From contig DATIKW010000027.1 in the NCBI GenBank assembly GCA_035477115.1, forward strand, positions 1 to 6,496: a DNA stretch of 6,496 bases. The letters are read 5' to 3'. How positions within the stretch are numbered: position 1 is the stretch's first letter; each line of letters opens with the position of its first letter. The notes under the pieces are model-generated. The model did not search any database. It worked only from the letters and a program-made list of their open reading frames with translations, and was not told where the DNA came from. The translations under genes were made by a program, and so were the position numbers. Positions 1-6,304 of the stretch are shown in pieces. Source of the stretch: UBA995 sp035477115. Its GTDB lineage: Bacteria; Bacillota; Sulfobacillia; UBA995.

Positions 1-1
1 A

Positions 2-181
2 CTGAGGGACGGTGATATCCTGCTGGCGCTGGATGGCCAGCCCATCGACGACTACGTCGATCTCCGGCTGTTCCTCGACGCAAGGGCGGTCGGCCAGCAG
101 ATCGAGGCCCGCTACCGCCGTGGTACCGCCGAGCGGACGGTCCGCATCACCCTCGAGGAAATGCCGGAGGCGCCGGGATAG
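2..181 (+). CDS. HtrA/DegP-like serine protease, C-terminal PDZ fragment (5' partial, copy A)
   Basis: The open frame enters from the left edge and gives 59 residues before a TAG at 179-181. It begins LRDGDILLALDGQPIDDYVD and continues with DLRLFLDARAVGQQIEARYRR, then a short strand-rich end (AERTVRITLEE). The pattern of GD-I-L-x-DG-x-P-I, then D-L and a hydrophobic beta strand, is the second half of a PDZ domain. It matches the end of HtrA/DegP/DegQ trypsin-like proteases, which degrade or refold damaged envelope proteins. The catalytic domain lies outside the window, so protease activity is inferred only from the PDZ type; another PDZ protein (S1C, S41 or RseP-like) remains possible. The EamA gene follows on the same strand, so the two probably share a transcript. 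A near-identical copy lies inverted at 6495-6316. Confidence 0.72.
   Translation: MRDGDILLALDGQPIDDYVDLRLFLDARAVGQQIEARYRRGTAERTVRITLEEMPEAPG
166..170 (+). promoter_or_regulatory. GGAGG Shine-Dalgarno-like motif upstream of eamA
   Basis: GGAGG lies within the last codons of the htrA copy. It is 7 bases upstream of an ATA codon at 178, in frame with the transporter, but 31 bases upstream of the TTG at 202. No comparable motif precedes the TTG. The spacing favours initiation at or near 178, possibly at the rare start codon ATA, overlapping the htrA stop as ATAG. The motif may also be chance within coding DNA. Confidence 0.4.
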
Positions 182-201
182 CCGGCGACCGCGGCTTCGG
201 C

Positions 202-1032
202 TTGTTCCTTGCCGCCCTGGCCACCATCTGCTTCGCCACGGCGGCTCCGCTGGTGCGCCTCGCCCCCGAGTTGACTTCCGCCCAGATCGCCTTCGGGCGC
301 ATGCTGGGCGGGGCGCTGTTGGTGGCGTTGTGGGCCAGGGCACACGGCCAGCCCCTGGCGATGCCGTCTCGCCGGCTGCTGGCCTACGGGCTGGTCGCCG
401 CCGCCCACTTCCTCCTGTACATAGCCGCGCTGCGATTGACCAGTATAGCCCATGTCCTCGTCCTCGTGAACCTCTCACCGGTGTTCGTCGCGGTCCTCTC
501 CCGGCCGGTGCTGGGGGAGACGTTGTCGCGATCGCGTTACCCGGGGATCATCCTGGCGCTAGCGGGGGTGGCGGTGATGGTCGGGTTCGACCCGATGCCG
601 TCGCTTCAGCGGTTGGCCGGAGACGCGCTGGCCATGCTATCCGGGCTTGCGTATGCCGGGTACTCCCTGGCAGGCCGGCGGGAGCGGCAGCACTATCCCC
701 TGTATGCCTACGCGGCCGGCGTATACTCCGCGGCTGCCCTGGCCTTGGCGCCCGCCGCCCTATACTCGCCGCCCGGTCTCCGGGAACTGGCCGTCTCAGC
801 TTGGCCCCTGTTCCTGCTGGCGCTGCTCCCTACCGCCATCGGCCATACTCTATACAATGCCGCGTTACGAAGGGTACCCGCGGTTTCGGCCAACCTGGTG
901 GCGACCCAGGAAGTGAGTCTCGGCGTGTTGTTCGGCATGATGTTGCTCGCCGAGATGCCCCCGCCGGCGGCGATTCTGGGCGGATTGATGTCCCTCGCCG
1001 GGGTCGCGCTCGTCCTACGGGGCGGGCAGTAG
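202..1032 (+). CDS. EamA-family (DMT superfamily) membrane transporter
   Basis: This encodes a very hydrophobic protein of 276 residues counted from the TTG at 202, with two tandem EamA repeats (about 1-127 and 138-273) and about ten membrane segments. Recognisable blocks are the helix ending AALRLTSIAHVLVLVNLSPVF (about 75-95), LGE (104-106), a second-repeat NAALRRVPAVSANLV (219-233) and a last helix ending in GVALVLRGG. EamA/RhaT-like carriers of the drug/metabolite superfamily usually export amino acids or other metabolites; the substrate cannot be read from sequence. The start is uncertain. Translating back to 178 adds eight codons (IAGDRGFG) that complete the first membrane helix, and GGAGG sits 7 bases before that ATA, whereas the TTG has no visible ribosome site. 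It follows htrA copy A by about 20 bases and overlaps the PBP gene end by 18 bases, tail to tail. Confidence 0.9.
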   Translation: MFLAALATICFATAAPLVRLAPELTSAQIAFGRMLGGALLVALWARAHGQPLAMPSRRLLAYGLVAAAHFLLYIAALRLTSIAHVLVLVNLSPVFVAVLSRPVLGETLSRSRYPGIILALAGVAVMVGFDPMPSLQRLAGDALAMLSGLAYAGYSLAGRRERQHYPLYAYAAGVYSAAALALAPAALYSPPGLRELAVSAWPLFLLALLPTAIGHTLYNAALRRVPAVSANLVATQEVSLGVLFGMMLLAEMPPPAAILGGLMSLAGVALVLRGGQ

Positions 1033-3033
1033 ATGGGGCCATGGACACCGGGGCGGCTCGGTGCCCGCAACGAAAACCTCCTCGCCGCCATCCGGGCAAG
1101 CGGCTTCCGCCAGGCGGCCGGTGCTCGCGCACACCCGGGCTCGCACCACCCCTGGCGGGGTGACGAAGTCGGCAACGCCACGGATTTCCGACGCTTGGCG
1201 CAAGACCTCCGCCCAGATGGGACCGGCGAGACTGGCCCCGCCTCCCGGCAAGGGTGCGGGTCGGTCCCGGCCCACCCATACCACTGCGACCAGGCCGCCC
1301 GTATAGCCCGCCATCCACGCATCGTGGCGCCCGGAGGTCGTGCCGGTCTTGCCGGCAGCGGGCAAGCCGAGCATGGCTCCGATTGTGGAGCCCGTGCCCC
1401 CCGGCATCAGTACCGAACGCATCAGATCGGTAATCACATAGGCCACTTCCTCGCGGAGTACGGTTCGCTCGCGAGGTCGATGGACGTAGAGCGGGCGTCC
1501 GCGCCGATCTTCAACTCTCAGTAAGCCCACCGGCGGCCGGAGCACTCCGCCCGCGGCGAGGGTGGCGTAGGCGGATGCCAGCTCAAGCGGACTCACCTCC
1601 GATGTGCCGAGGGGAATGGACGGGACCGGCCGGACCCGGCTTTCAATTCCCAGTCGGCGAGCGTAAGCTGCTACCAGGGCCGGTCCCAACCGCTGTGCCC
1701 AGCGTACCGCGACCACGTTGCACGATGTGGCCAGCGCCTCTCGAACCGTCAAGTCTCTCCCGTGGAAAGGCTCCGGCCCGTAATCCTCCGGCGCATAGGG
1801 CGGATTTCCCGGATCGCGGATGGCTATTGGCTCGCACCGGACCTGGTAAGTGGCAGGGAATCCAAGATCGATTACCGCAGCGTACAGGAGAGGCTTGAAG
1901 GCCGATCCCGGGGGGCGTCGCATTCCGTGGCGGCCGCCATCAGGAGCCACGGCTCGGTTGAGTTGGGTCTGGGCATAGTCACGGCCGCCGACCATGGCCA
2001 GGACATGACCGTTATCCGGGTCCAGCACGACCAGCGCTACCTGCGGCTGGGATACGCCCTGACCGTCGAGTGTGCCTGTCGGAGCCAGCCGCCTGACCGC
2101 CGACTCGGCCACGGCCTGAATTCGGAGATCCATGGTCGTGTGGATCCGATATCCGCCCACCGCCAACTCCGGGGCCAGGTCAGGCCGCTCGTCCCGAAGC
2201 TGGTCGATCACCCAGTCGGCGAAATAGGGGGCGCGGCGCCGGACCTGGGGACGTCCGGCCAATGAAAGGGGCTCCCTTGCCGCTCGCATGGCCTCTTCCC
2301 GGGAGATCGTCCCAACGTCCGCCATTGCTTCCAGGACCGTGCGCCGCCGGTCCAGCGCCCGGGCCCGGTCGCGGTACGGTGAGTACAGGTTGGGGCCCCG
2401 GGCGAGGCCGACAATGAGCGCAGCCTCGGCCAGGGTCAACTTGGCCGCCCCCTTGCCGAAGTAGGTTCGGGCGGCGACTTCCACGCCGTACGCCCCGTGG
2501 CCCAGATATACTTGGTTGAGCCAGCCCTCCAAGATTTCATCCTTGGTCAGGGCCATCTCCAGGCGGAACGTCCAGAAGAGTTCTCGGAGCTTGCGGATGA
2601 AAGTACGGTCAGGCTCGAGGAACAGGGTGCGGGCAAGTTGCTGAGTGATGGTGCTACCGCCTTCAACGACCCGGCCGGCGCGCAGATTCCGGTACAAAGC
2701 GCGCACGATCCCGAACGGATTGACACCCGGATGCCGGTAGAAGTGGCGATCCTCAACCGCCAGCGCTGCGGCGGGCAGATGAGCGGGGAGGAGGGCCAGG
2801 GGTACTTCCACCCGGTTCTCCTCGAACAGACTGGCCACGAGTTCGCCTCGCGCATCGAAGACGCGCGTGGTTTCCCGACGGGGTAGTTCCGGCAGGGGGA
2901 GGACCCACGCGAGCCCAATTCCGGTTCCCAGGGCCAACAGGCTGAGGACCACCAGCCCGGTCGCGACGGAACCGATGCGCCCCTTGGACTGCGTGGCACC
3001 GCCCTCCCCCTCAGCTAGCATCCCCCGCCGCAC
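1015..3033 (-). CDS. Bifunctional class A penicillin-binding protein (PBP1A/1C-like transglycosylase-transpeptidase)
   Basis: This 672-residue protein polymerises and crosslinks peptidoglycan outside the cytoplasmic membrane. A short basic N-terminus leads to one membrane anchor (about 24-46). The GT51 glycosyltransferase domain (about 60-230) shows EDRHFYRHPG with catalytic Glu94, GGSTITQQLARTLFL (125-139) and ILEGWLNQVYLGHGAYGVE with the second acidic residue Glu169. The transpeptidase domain (about 330-610) shows SAFK with nucleophile Ser377, SCN at 437-439 and KTGTTSGRHDAW starting at Lys562. All catalytic motifs are intact. The tail (about 625-672) has three cysteines (635, 646, 663) and a GTEPP motif, as in many PBP1A-type proteins. 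The start taken is GTG at 3033 with GAGGG 9 bases upstream; an ATG at 3021 is an alternative without a clear ribosome site. It is last in the dnaK-grpE-glycosylase cluster, 42 bases after the glycosylase stop. Confidence 0.95.
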   Translation of the reverse strand: MRRGMLAEGEGGATQSKGRIGSVATGLVVLSLLALGTGIGLAWVLPLPELPRRETTRVFDARGELVASLFEENRVEVPLALLPAHLPAAALAVEDRHFYRHPGVNPFGIVRALYRNLRAGRVVEGGSTITQQLARTLFLEPDRTFIRKLRELFWTFRLEMALTKDEILEGWLNQVYLGHGAYGVEVAARTYFGKGAAKLTLAEAALIVGLARGPNLYSPYRDRARALDRRRTVLEAMADVGTISREEAMRAAREPLSLAGRPQVRRRAPYFADWVIDQLRDERPDLAPELAVGGYRIHTTMDLRIQAVAESAVRRLAPTGTLDGQGVSQPQVALVVLDPDNGHVLAMVGGRDYAQTQLNRAVAPDGGRHGMRRPPGSAFKPLLYAAVIDLGFPATYQVRCEPIAIRDPGNPPYAPEDYGPEPFHGRDLTVREALATSCNVVAVRWAQRLGPALVAAYARRLGIESRVRPVPSIPLGTSEVSPLELASAYATLAAGGVLRPPVGLLRVEDRRGRPLYVHRPRERTVLREEVAYVITDLMRSVLMPGGTGSTIGAMLGLPAAGKTGTTSGRHDAWMAGYTGGLVAVVWVGRDRPAPLPGGGASLAGPIWAEVLRQASEIRGVADFVTPPGVVRARVCASTGRLAEAACPDGGEEVFVAGTEPPRCPWPHLLPAP

Positions 3034-3042
3034 ACTTCTAGT

Positions 3043-3047
3043 CCCTC
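3043..3047 (-). promoter_or_regulatory. GAGGG ribosome binding site for the PBP gene
   Basis: On the minus strand GAGGG lies 9 bases upstream of the GTG at 3033. It supports that start over the ATG four codons later. Confidence 0.5.
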
Positions 3048-3070
3048 TTGCCGGCTATGCAGAACGGGGA

Positions 3071-3084
3071 GCCCGTCAGCGGGC
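3071..3084 (-). other. Small hairpin over the glycosylase stop codon
   Basis: On the coding (minus) strand GCCCG-CTGA-CGGGC forms a perfect 5-bp GC stem with a 4-base loop that contains the TGA stop. No T-run follows, so it is not a typical intrinsic terminator. It could slow ribosomes or affect mRNA processing ahead of the PBP gene, or be chance in GC-rich DNA. Confidence 0.3.
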
Positions 3085-3732
3085 GGAAAGGCAGGGGTGG
3101 CCCTCGATCACGAAACGCCAAGGCAGGTCCCGATCCGGCCCTGCATAGCCAATGTTGATGCGCGGCGTAGTGCCGACGCGGGTGTCGGGCACCACCCGTC
3201 CGTCATCCGCGAGGTAGAGCGCATCGCCCTCCAGGTCGACACCGGACAGGCTGGCGTCGATGCCCAGGGCGAGGCATAGCTTGCCCGGGCCGTTCCCCAA
3301 TGCCCTGACGGGGACGGCCCGGCCCCGACGCCGAGCCATCAGTTCCTGCCCCAGGACCGGCTCGATGGCACGAACCAGTACCGCCTCCGGCCGGCCAGCC
3401 TCGGCGGTGACGGCGTTGAAGCAATGGTAAATGCCATATACAAGGTAGACATAAGCTACGCCCGGAGGGCCGTACATCACCGCGGTCCGCTTGGTTCGGC
3501 GTCCGCCATAAGAGTGGGCGCCGCGATCTCCCGGTCCGATATAGGCTTCCGTTTCGACTATCCGGCCGGCGGTGATGCCTTCAGGCGATCGGCGTACGAG
3601 CAGTTTGCCGAGCATGGCCCGAGCGACGGCCAGCGTATCGTGCGCGTAGAACTCCCGAGGCAACCGGTGGTCGCCGGTGACGAACCCGGTCAATGTATCG
3701 GCGGGCATTGCCCGCTCCGGCCCGCTGGTCAC
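3076..3732 (-). CDS. DNA-3-methyladenine glycosylase, AAG/MPG family
   Basis: This monofunctional glycosylase removes alkylated or deaminated purines (3-methyladenine, hypoxanthine and similar), starting base-excision repair. From the GTG start it is 218 residues, normal for bacterial members. Compared with human AAG, the catalytic Glu and its neighbours are kept: RIVETEAYIGPGD with Glu62 and Tyr64 (human Glu125, Tyr127), His73 (His136), the intercalating Tyr99 in YGIYHCFN (Tyr162) and Asn106 (Asn169). A conserved GNGPGKLCLALGI block lies at 146-158, and the C-terminus has TPRINIGYAG and PWRFVIEGHP. The GTG start at 3732 overlaps the grpE stop as GTGA, which suggests translational coupling. 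An ATG at 3708 (residue 9) has GGAG 6 bases upstream and would give 210 residues. The extra N-terminus (to about residue 22) looks unconserved, so either start is possible. The PBP gene follows after 42 bases. Confidence 0.93.
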   Translation of the reverse strand: MTSGPERAMPADTLTGFVTGDHRLPREFYAHDTLAVARAMLGKLLVRRSPEGITAGRIVETEAYIGPGDRGAHSYGGRRTKRTAVMYGPPGVAYVYLVYGIYHCFNAVTAEAGRPEAVLVRAIEPVLGQELMARRRGRAVPVRALGNGPGKLCLALGIDASLSGVDLEGDALYLADDGRVVPDTRVGTTPRINIGYAGPDRDLPWRFVIEGHPCLSAR

Positions 3733-4298
3733 CTTCCCAGCTGACCGGGTTCATCCCGACGTGGGTGCGCTGGCCGGGCCACCCGTACGCGCGCCGGGCG
3801 GAGCACCTCGCCGCACCAGCAGTAGCCTCGCCGCAACTCCTCGCGAACGACTTCGTTGTCGGCGGCCGGGTCTTCCTCGACCAGCAGGGCCTCATGAACG
3901 GTCGGATCGAAGGGAAGCCCTTGAGCGGCGACCACGGTTACTCCTTCTTTCTCCAGCAAGGCCGAGATTTGCCGCTGGATGACTTCCAGCCCGAGCCGCA
4001 GCCCGGCTCCGTCGGTCGGGGAGCGGGCGGCAAGTTCGAGGCCGTCGGCCAGGTCGAGAATGCCCCGCAGCAATTCCGCCTTGCCCCGACGAATGTGCGC
4101 CGCGAGATCTCGATCCATCCGGCGCCGATAGTTCTCATGGTCGGCCACGGCACGCAGGAAGCGGTCCTCGCTTTCCCGTGCCTCCCGCCTTGCCGCCTCC
4201 AACTCGGCCAGGAGCGACTCCGCTCCAGAGGAGGGAGTGGCGTCACCGCCGGTTAGCGTCGCCGAATCCGGCGTTTGTCCGCGATCTCGCTCGATCAT
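3729..4298 (-). CDS. grpE: GrpE, nucleotide exchange factor of DnaK
   Basis: GrpE is a cytoplasmic dimer that releases ADP from DnaK and acts as a thermosensor of the chaperone cycle. The 189 residues are of normal length. A flexible, low-complexity N-terminus (1-25) is followed by a long charged helix (about 26-75) for coiled-coil dimerisation, with the family block DHENYRRRMDRD (53-64). Then come the four-helix region with LLRGILDLADGLE, and the beta domain that contacts DnaK, with LPFDPTVHEALLV (128-140) and VLRPARVRVA (165-174). The ATG at 4298 has GGAGG 6 bases upstream and lies 13 bases after the dnaK stop. The beta-domain turn reads GYCWCGEV, with two cysteines (160, 162) where family members usually have polar or aliphatic residues. 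The tail after 174 is a short basic extension. Its stop overlaps the glycosylase start. Confidence 0.96.
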   Translation of the reverse strand: MIERDRGQTPDSATLTGGDATPSSGAESLLAELEAARREARESEDRFLRAVADHENYRRRMDRDLAAHIRRGKAELLRGILDLADGLELAARSPTDGAGLRLGLEVIQRQISALLEKEGVTVVAAQGLPFDPTVHEALLVEEDPAADNEVVREELRRGYCWCGEVLRPARVRVARPAHPRRDEPGQLGR

Positions 4299-4304
4299 GG
4301 CCGC

Positions 4305-4309
4305 CCTCC
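4305..4309 (-). promoter_or_regulatory. GGAGG ribosome binding site for grpE
   Basis: GGAGG (within AGGAGGG) on the minus strand sits 6 bases before the grpE ATG and directly upstream of it in the dnaK-grpE gap. It fixes the ATG at 4298 as the start. Confidence 0.8.
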
Positions 4310-4311
4310 TC

Positions 4312-6228
4312 TCATGTCTTCTCGCCCTCGCCGCCCTCCGTCCGGAAATCGGCGTCGATTACTTGGCCTTCGGGAGACGCCGCCGCTTCCGGTCCGGGCG
4401 CCGTCGCTTGCTGGGAAGCCTCGCTGGCCTGGCGGTACAGGATTTCGGCCAGCTTATAGACGGCCTTCTGCAGGTCCTCAACCGCCGCACGGATGGCGGC
4501 CGCATCCTCGCCGGTCAAGACCTCCCGCAGGCGGGCGATCGCCTGTTCCGCAGCTTGGCGATCCTCCACCCCCACCTTGTCGCCGAGTTCCTTCAATTGC
4601 TTCTCCGTCTGGTAGATCAGGCCATCCGCCTGGTTGCGGATGTCCACGAGGTCGCGGCGCTTGTGATCCTCCGCCGCATGCTCCTGGGCCCGGCGGACCA
4701 TCTCCTCGACCTCACGCTTGTCCAGGGTGGTGGAGGCGGTGATGGTTATCTTCTGTTCTTTCCCCGTTCCAAGGTCTTTGGCGGAAACGTTGAGGATGCC
4801 ATTAGCGTCGAGGTCAAACCCCACTTCAATCTGGGGTATGCCCCGGGGGGCGGGCGGTATCCCGACCAGATGAAAGCGGCCCAGGGTGCGATTGTCCGCC
4901 GCAAAGTCCCGTTCCCCCTGGAGTACGTGGATCTCTACCGTCGTCTGCCCGTCGGCGGCGGTGGTGAACGTCTGTTGTTTGCGCGTGGGGATGGTCGTAT
5001 TGCGGTCGACCAGGCGGGTCATGACCCCGCCCAGCGTCTCGATGCCGAGAGACAAAGGCGTAACGTCGACCAGGACCAGGCCCTTGACCTCACCGGCCAA
5101 GACGCCGGCTTGGATAGCGGCGCCGACGGCCACCACCTCGTCGGGGTTGACGCCGCGATGGGGTTCCTTGCCGGTGAGTTTCTGGACCAACTCCTGGATG
5201 ACCGGCATGCGGGTGGCTCCGCCCACCAGCACCACCGTATCGAGTTGCTCCGGCCGGATCTTGGCGTCATTGAGGGCCTGGCGGAAGGGCCCGATGCACC
5301 GCTCCGTAAGGTCGGCGGTCAGCTGTTCGAAGCGAGCACGGGTCAGCCGAGTTTCGAGATGGCTGGGACCCTCGTGGGTTGCGGTTATGAACGGCAAGCT
5401 GATGGTGGTTTCCGGGACGGTGGACAGTTCCTGCTTGGCCTTCTCCGCCGCCTCACGGAGGCGCTGCAGCGCCTGGCGGTCCTTCCTCAGATCCACCCCT
5501 TGTCCCCGGAGGAATTCATCCGCCAGGTAATTGACGACCTTCTCATCGTAGTCGTCTCCCCCAAGGTGGGTGTCGCCGGCCGTTGACTTGACCTCATATA
5601 CGTCGTCGCTCACCTCAAGCACCGAGACGTCGAACGTTCCCCCTCCCAGGTCCCAGACAAGGATAGTCTGGGTGGTCTTCTTGTCCAGCCCGTAGGCCAG
5701 CGCCGCCGCCGTCGGCTCATTGATGATCCGCAGCACCTCAAGGCCGGCGATGCGCCCCGCGTCCTTGGTGGCCTGGCGCTGGGAGTCGTTGAAGTAGGCC
5801 GGCACGGTGATGACGGCCCGGGTGACCTTCTCGCCCAGGTAACGCTCGGCGTCCTCCTTGAGTTTAGCGAGCACCATCGCCGAGATTTCCTCCGGGGTGA
5901 ACTCCTTGCCGCCGGCCGGGAGATCCACCCGGACGCTGTCGTTGGTGCCGGCCTTCACCCGGTAAGAAACTTGCTTGCGCTCATCTTCAACCTCGCTGTA
6001 CCGCCTGCCCATGAAGCGCTTTATTGAATAGACGGTGTTCTCCGGGTTGAGGATAGCCTGGCGGCGGGCCAGTTGCCCCACGAGCCGTTCCCCGGCCCGG
6101 CTGAACCCCACCACCGAAGGCGTCAACCGGCTGCCCTCCGCATTCACGATGACGGAAGGCTTGCCTGCCTCCATCACGGCCACCACCGAGTTGGTCGTGC
6201 CGAGGTCGATGCCGACGACTTTCTCCAT
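4312..6228 (-). CDS. dnaK: DnaK, Hsp70 molecular chaperone
   Basis: DnaK is the ATP-dependent cytoplasmic Hsp70 that binds exposed hydrophobic segments of proteins, working with GrpE and a DnaJ co-chaperone (not in this window). The protein is full length at 638 residues. The ATPase domain (1-380) has IDLGTTNS (7-14), Lys70, NEPTAAALAYG with Glu171, VWDLGGGTFDVS with Thr198, and VLVGGATRMP (333-342). The interdomain linker is VKGLVLVDVTPLSLG. The substrate domain runs from about 390 to 500 (QGER at 437-440, GIPPAPRGIPQIEV at 456-469), and the helical lid from about 503 to 600. The tail ends in VIDADF (623-628) plus a Gly/Glu-rich extension. It carries the roughly 24-residue N-terminal insertion that Gram-positive DnaKs lack. 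The ATG has GGAGG 8 bases upstream and a promoter close by. No CIRCE operator is visible. Confidence 0.98.
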   Translation of the reverse strand: MEKVVGIDLGTTNSVVAVMEAGKPSVIVNAEGSRLTPSVVGFSRAGERLVGQLARRQAILNPENTVYSIKRFMGRRYSEVEDERKQVSYRVKAGTNDSVRVDLPAGGKEFTPEEISAMVLAKLKEDAERYLGEKVTRAVITVPAYFNDSQRQATKDAGRIAGLEVLRIINEPTAAALAYGLDKKTTQTILVWDLGGGTFDVSVLEVSDDVYEVKSTAGDTHLGGDDYDEKVVNYLADEFLRGQGVDLRKDRQALQRLREAAEKAKQELSTVPETTISLPFITATHEGPSHLETRLTRARFEQLTADLTERCIGPFRQALNDAKIRPEQLDTVVLVGGATRMPVIQELVQKLTGKEPHRGVNPDEVVAVGAAIQAGVLAGEVKGLVLVDVTPLSLGIETLGGVMTRLVDRNTTIPTRKQQTFTTAADGQTTVEIHVLQGERDFAADNRTLGRFHLVGIPPAPRGIPQIEVGFDLDANGILNVSAKDLGTGKEQKITITASTTLDKREVEEMVRRAQEHAAEDHKRRDLVDIRNQADGLIYQTEKQLKELGDKVGVEDRQAAEQAIARLREVLTGEDAAAIRAAVEDLQKAVYKLAEILYRQASEASQQATAPGPEAAASPEGQVIDADFRTEGGEGEKT

Positions 6229-6236
6229 GCCCTACC

Positions 6237-6241
6237 CCTCC
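6237..6241 (-). promoter_or_regulatory. GGAGG ribosome binding site for dnaK
   Basis: GGAGG (in GGAGGGG) on the minus strand lies 8 bases before the dnaK ATG at 6228. Confidence 0.8.
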
Positions 6242-6253
6242 ATCCAGAAGGTC

Positions 6254-6265
6254 CCGCGGTCGCGG
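6254..6265. promoter_or_regulatory. Palindrome CCGCG-GT-CGCGG near the predicted dnaK transcription start
   Basis: This perfect 5-bp inverted repeat with a 2-base spacer begins 4 bases downstream of the -10 element, where transcription should start. The position suits an operator, but the site is short, GC-rich and matches no regulator site known to me. It is not CIRCE or an obvious HspR site. Confidence 0.25.
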
Positions 6266-6269
6266 ATTC

Positions 6270-6299
6270 AGTATAGGGAGGGAAGGCCGGCCGCGTCAA
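6270..6299 (-). promoter_or_regulatory. Predicted sigma70-type promoter of the dnaK cluster
   Basis: On the minus strand, TTGACG (6299-6294) and TATACT (6275-6270) are separated by 18 bases. Each differs from consensus at one position. The predicted start falls near 6263, leaving a leader of about 35 bases before the dnaK ATG. The -35 begins only 5 bases beyond the end of the inverted repeat, so the promoter is unique to this side. It would drive dnaK, grpE, the glycosylase and probably the PBP gene. No heat-shock sigma32-like pattern is apparent. Confidence 0.7.
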
Positions 6300-6304
6300 G
6301 GCAG

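Larger units (their letters stand above)
1..192 (+). repeat. Left arm of terminal inverted repeat (htrA 3' end)
   Basis: This arm matches the reverse complement of 6305-6496 at 191 of 192 positions. The only mismatch is at 142 (C here, T in the other copy read on its coding strand). Identity stops at 193, which is 11 bases after the htrA stop codon. The arm therefore holds the 3' end of the protease gene, a GGAGG motif and the first bases of the junction with the transporter gene. It runs off the window, so its true length is unknown. The first 141 bases are exactly identical to the other arm. Confidence 0.97.

Noticed and set aside
12..1163. A 383-codon plus-strand frame running across the htrA fragment and eamA
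   Set aside because: It is Arg/Pro/Gly-rich out-of-frame translation overlapping two well-supported genes. The length reflects high GC, not coding.
3034..3075. Intrinsic terminator between the glycosylase and PBP genes
   Set aside because: The small GC hairpin at the glycosylase stop is not followed by a T-run, so readthrough into the PBP gene is more likely.
4237..5586. A 449-codon open frame antisense to dnaK and the start of grpE
   Set aside because: Long antisense frames over dnaK are a known by-product of codon bias in GC-rich hsp70 genes. It covers the coding strand of an intact dnaK, and its translation resembles no family I recognise.
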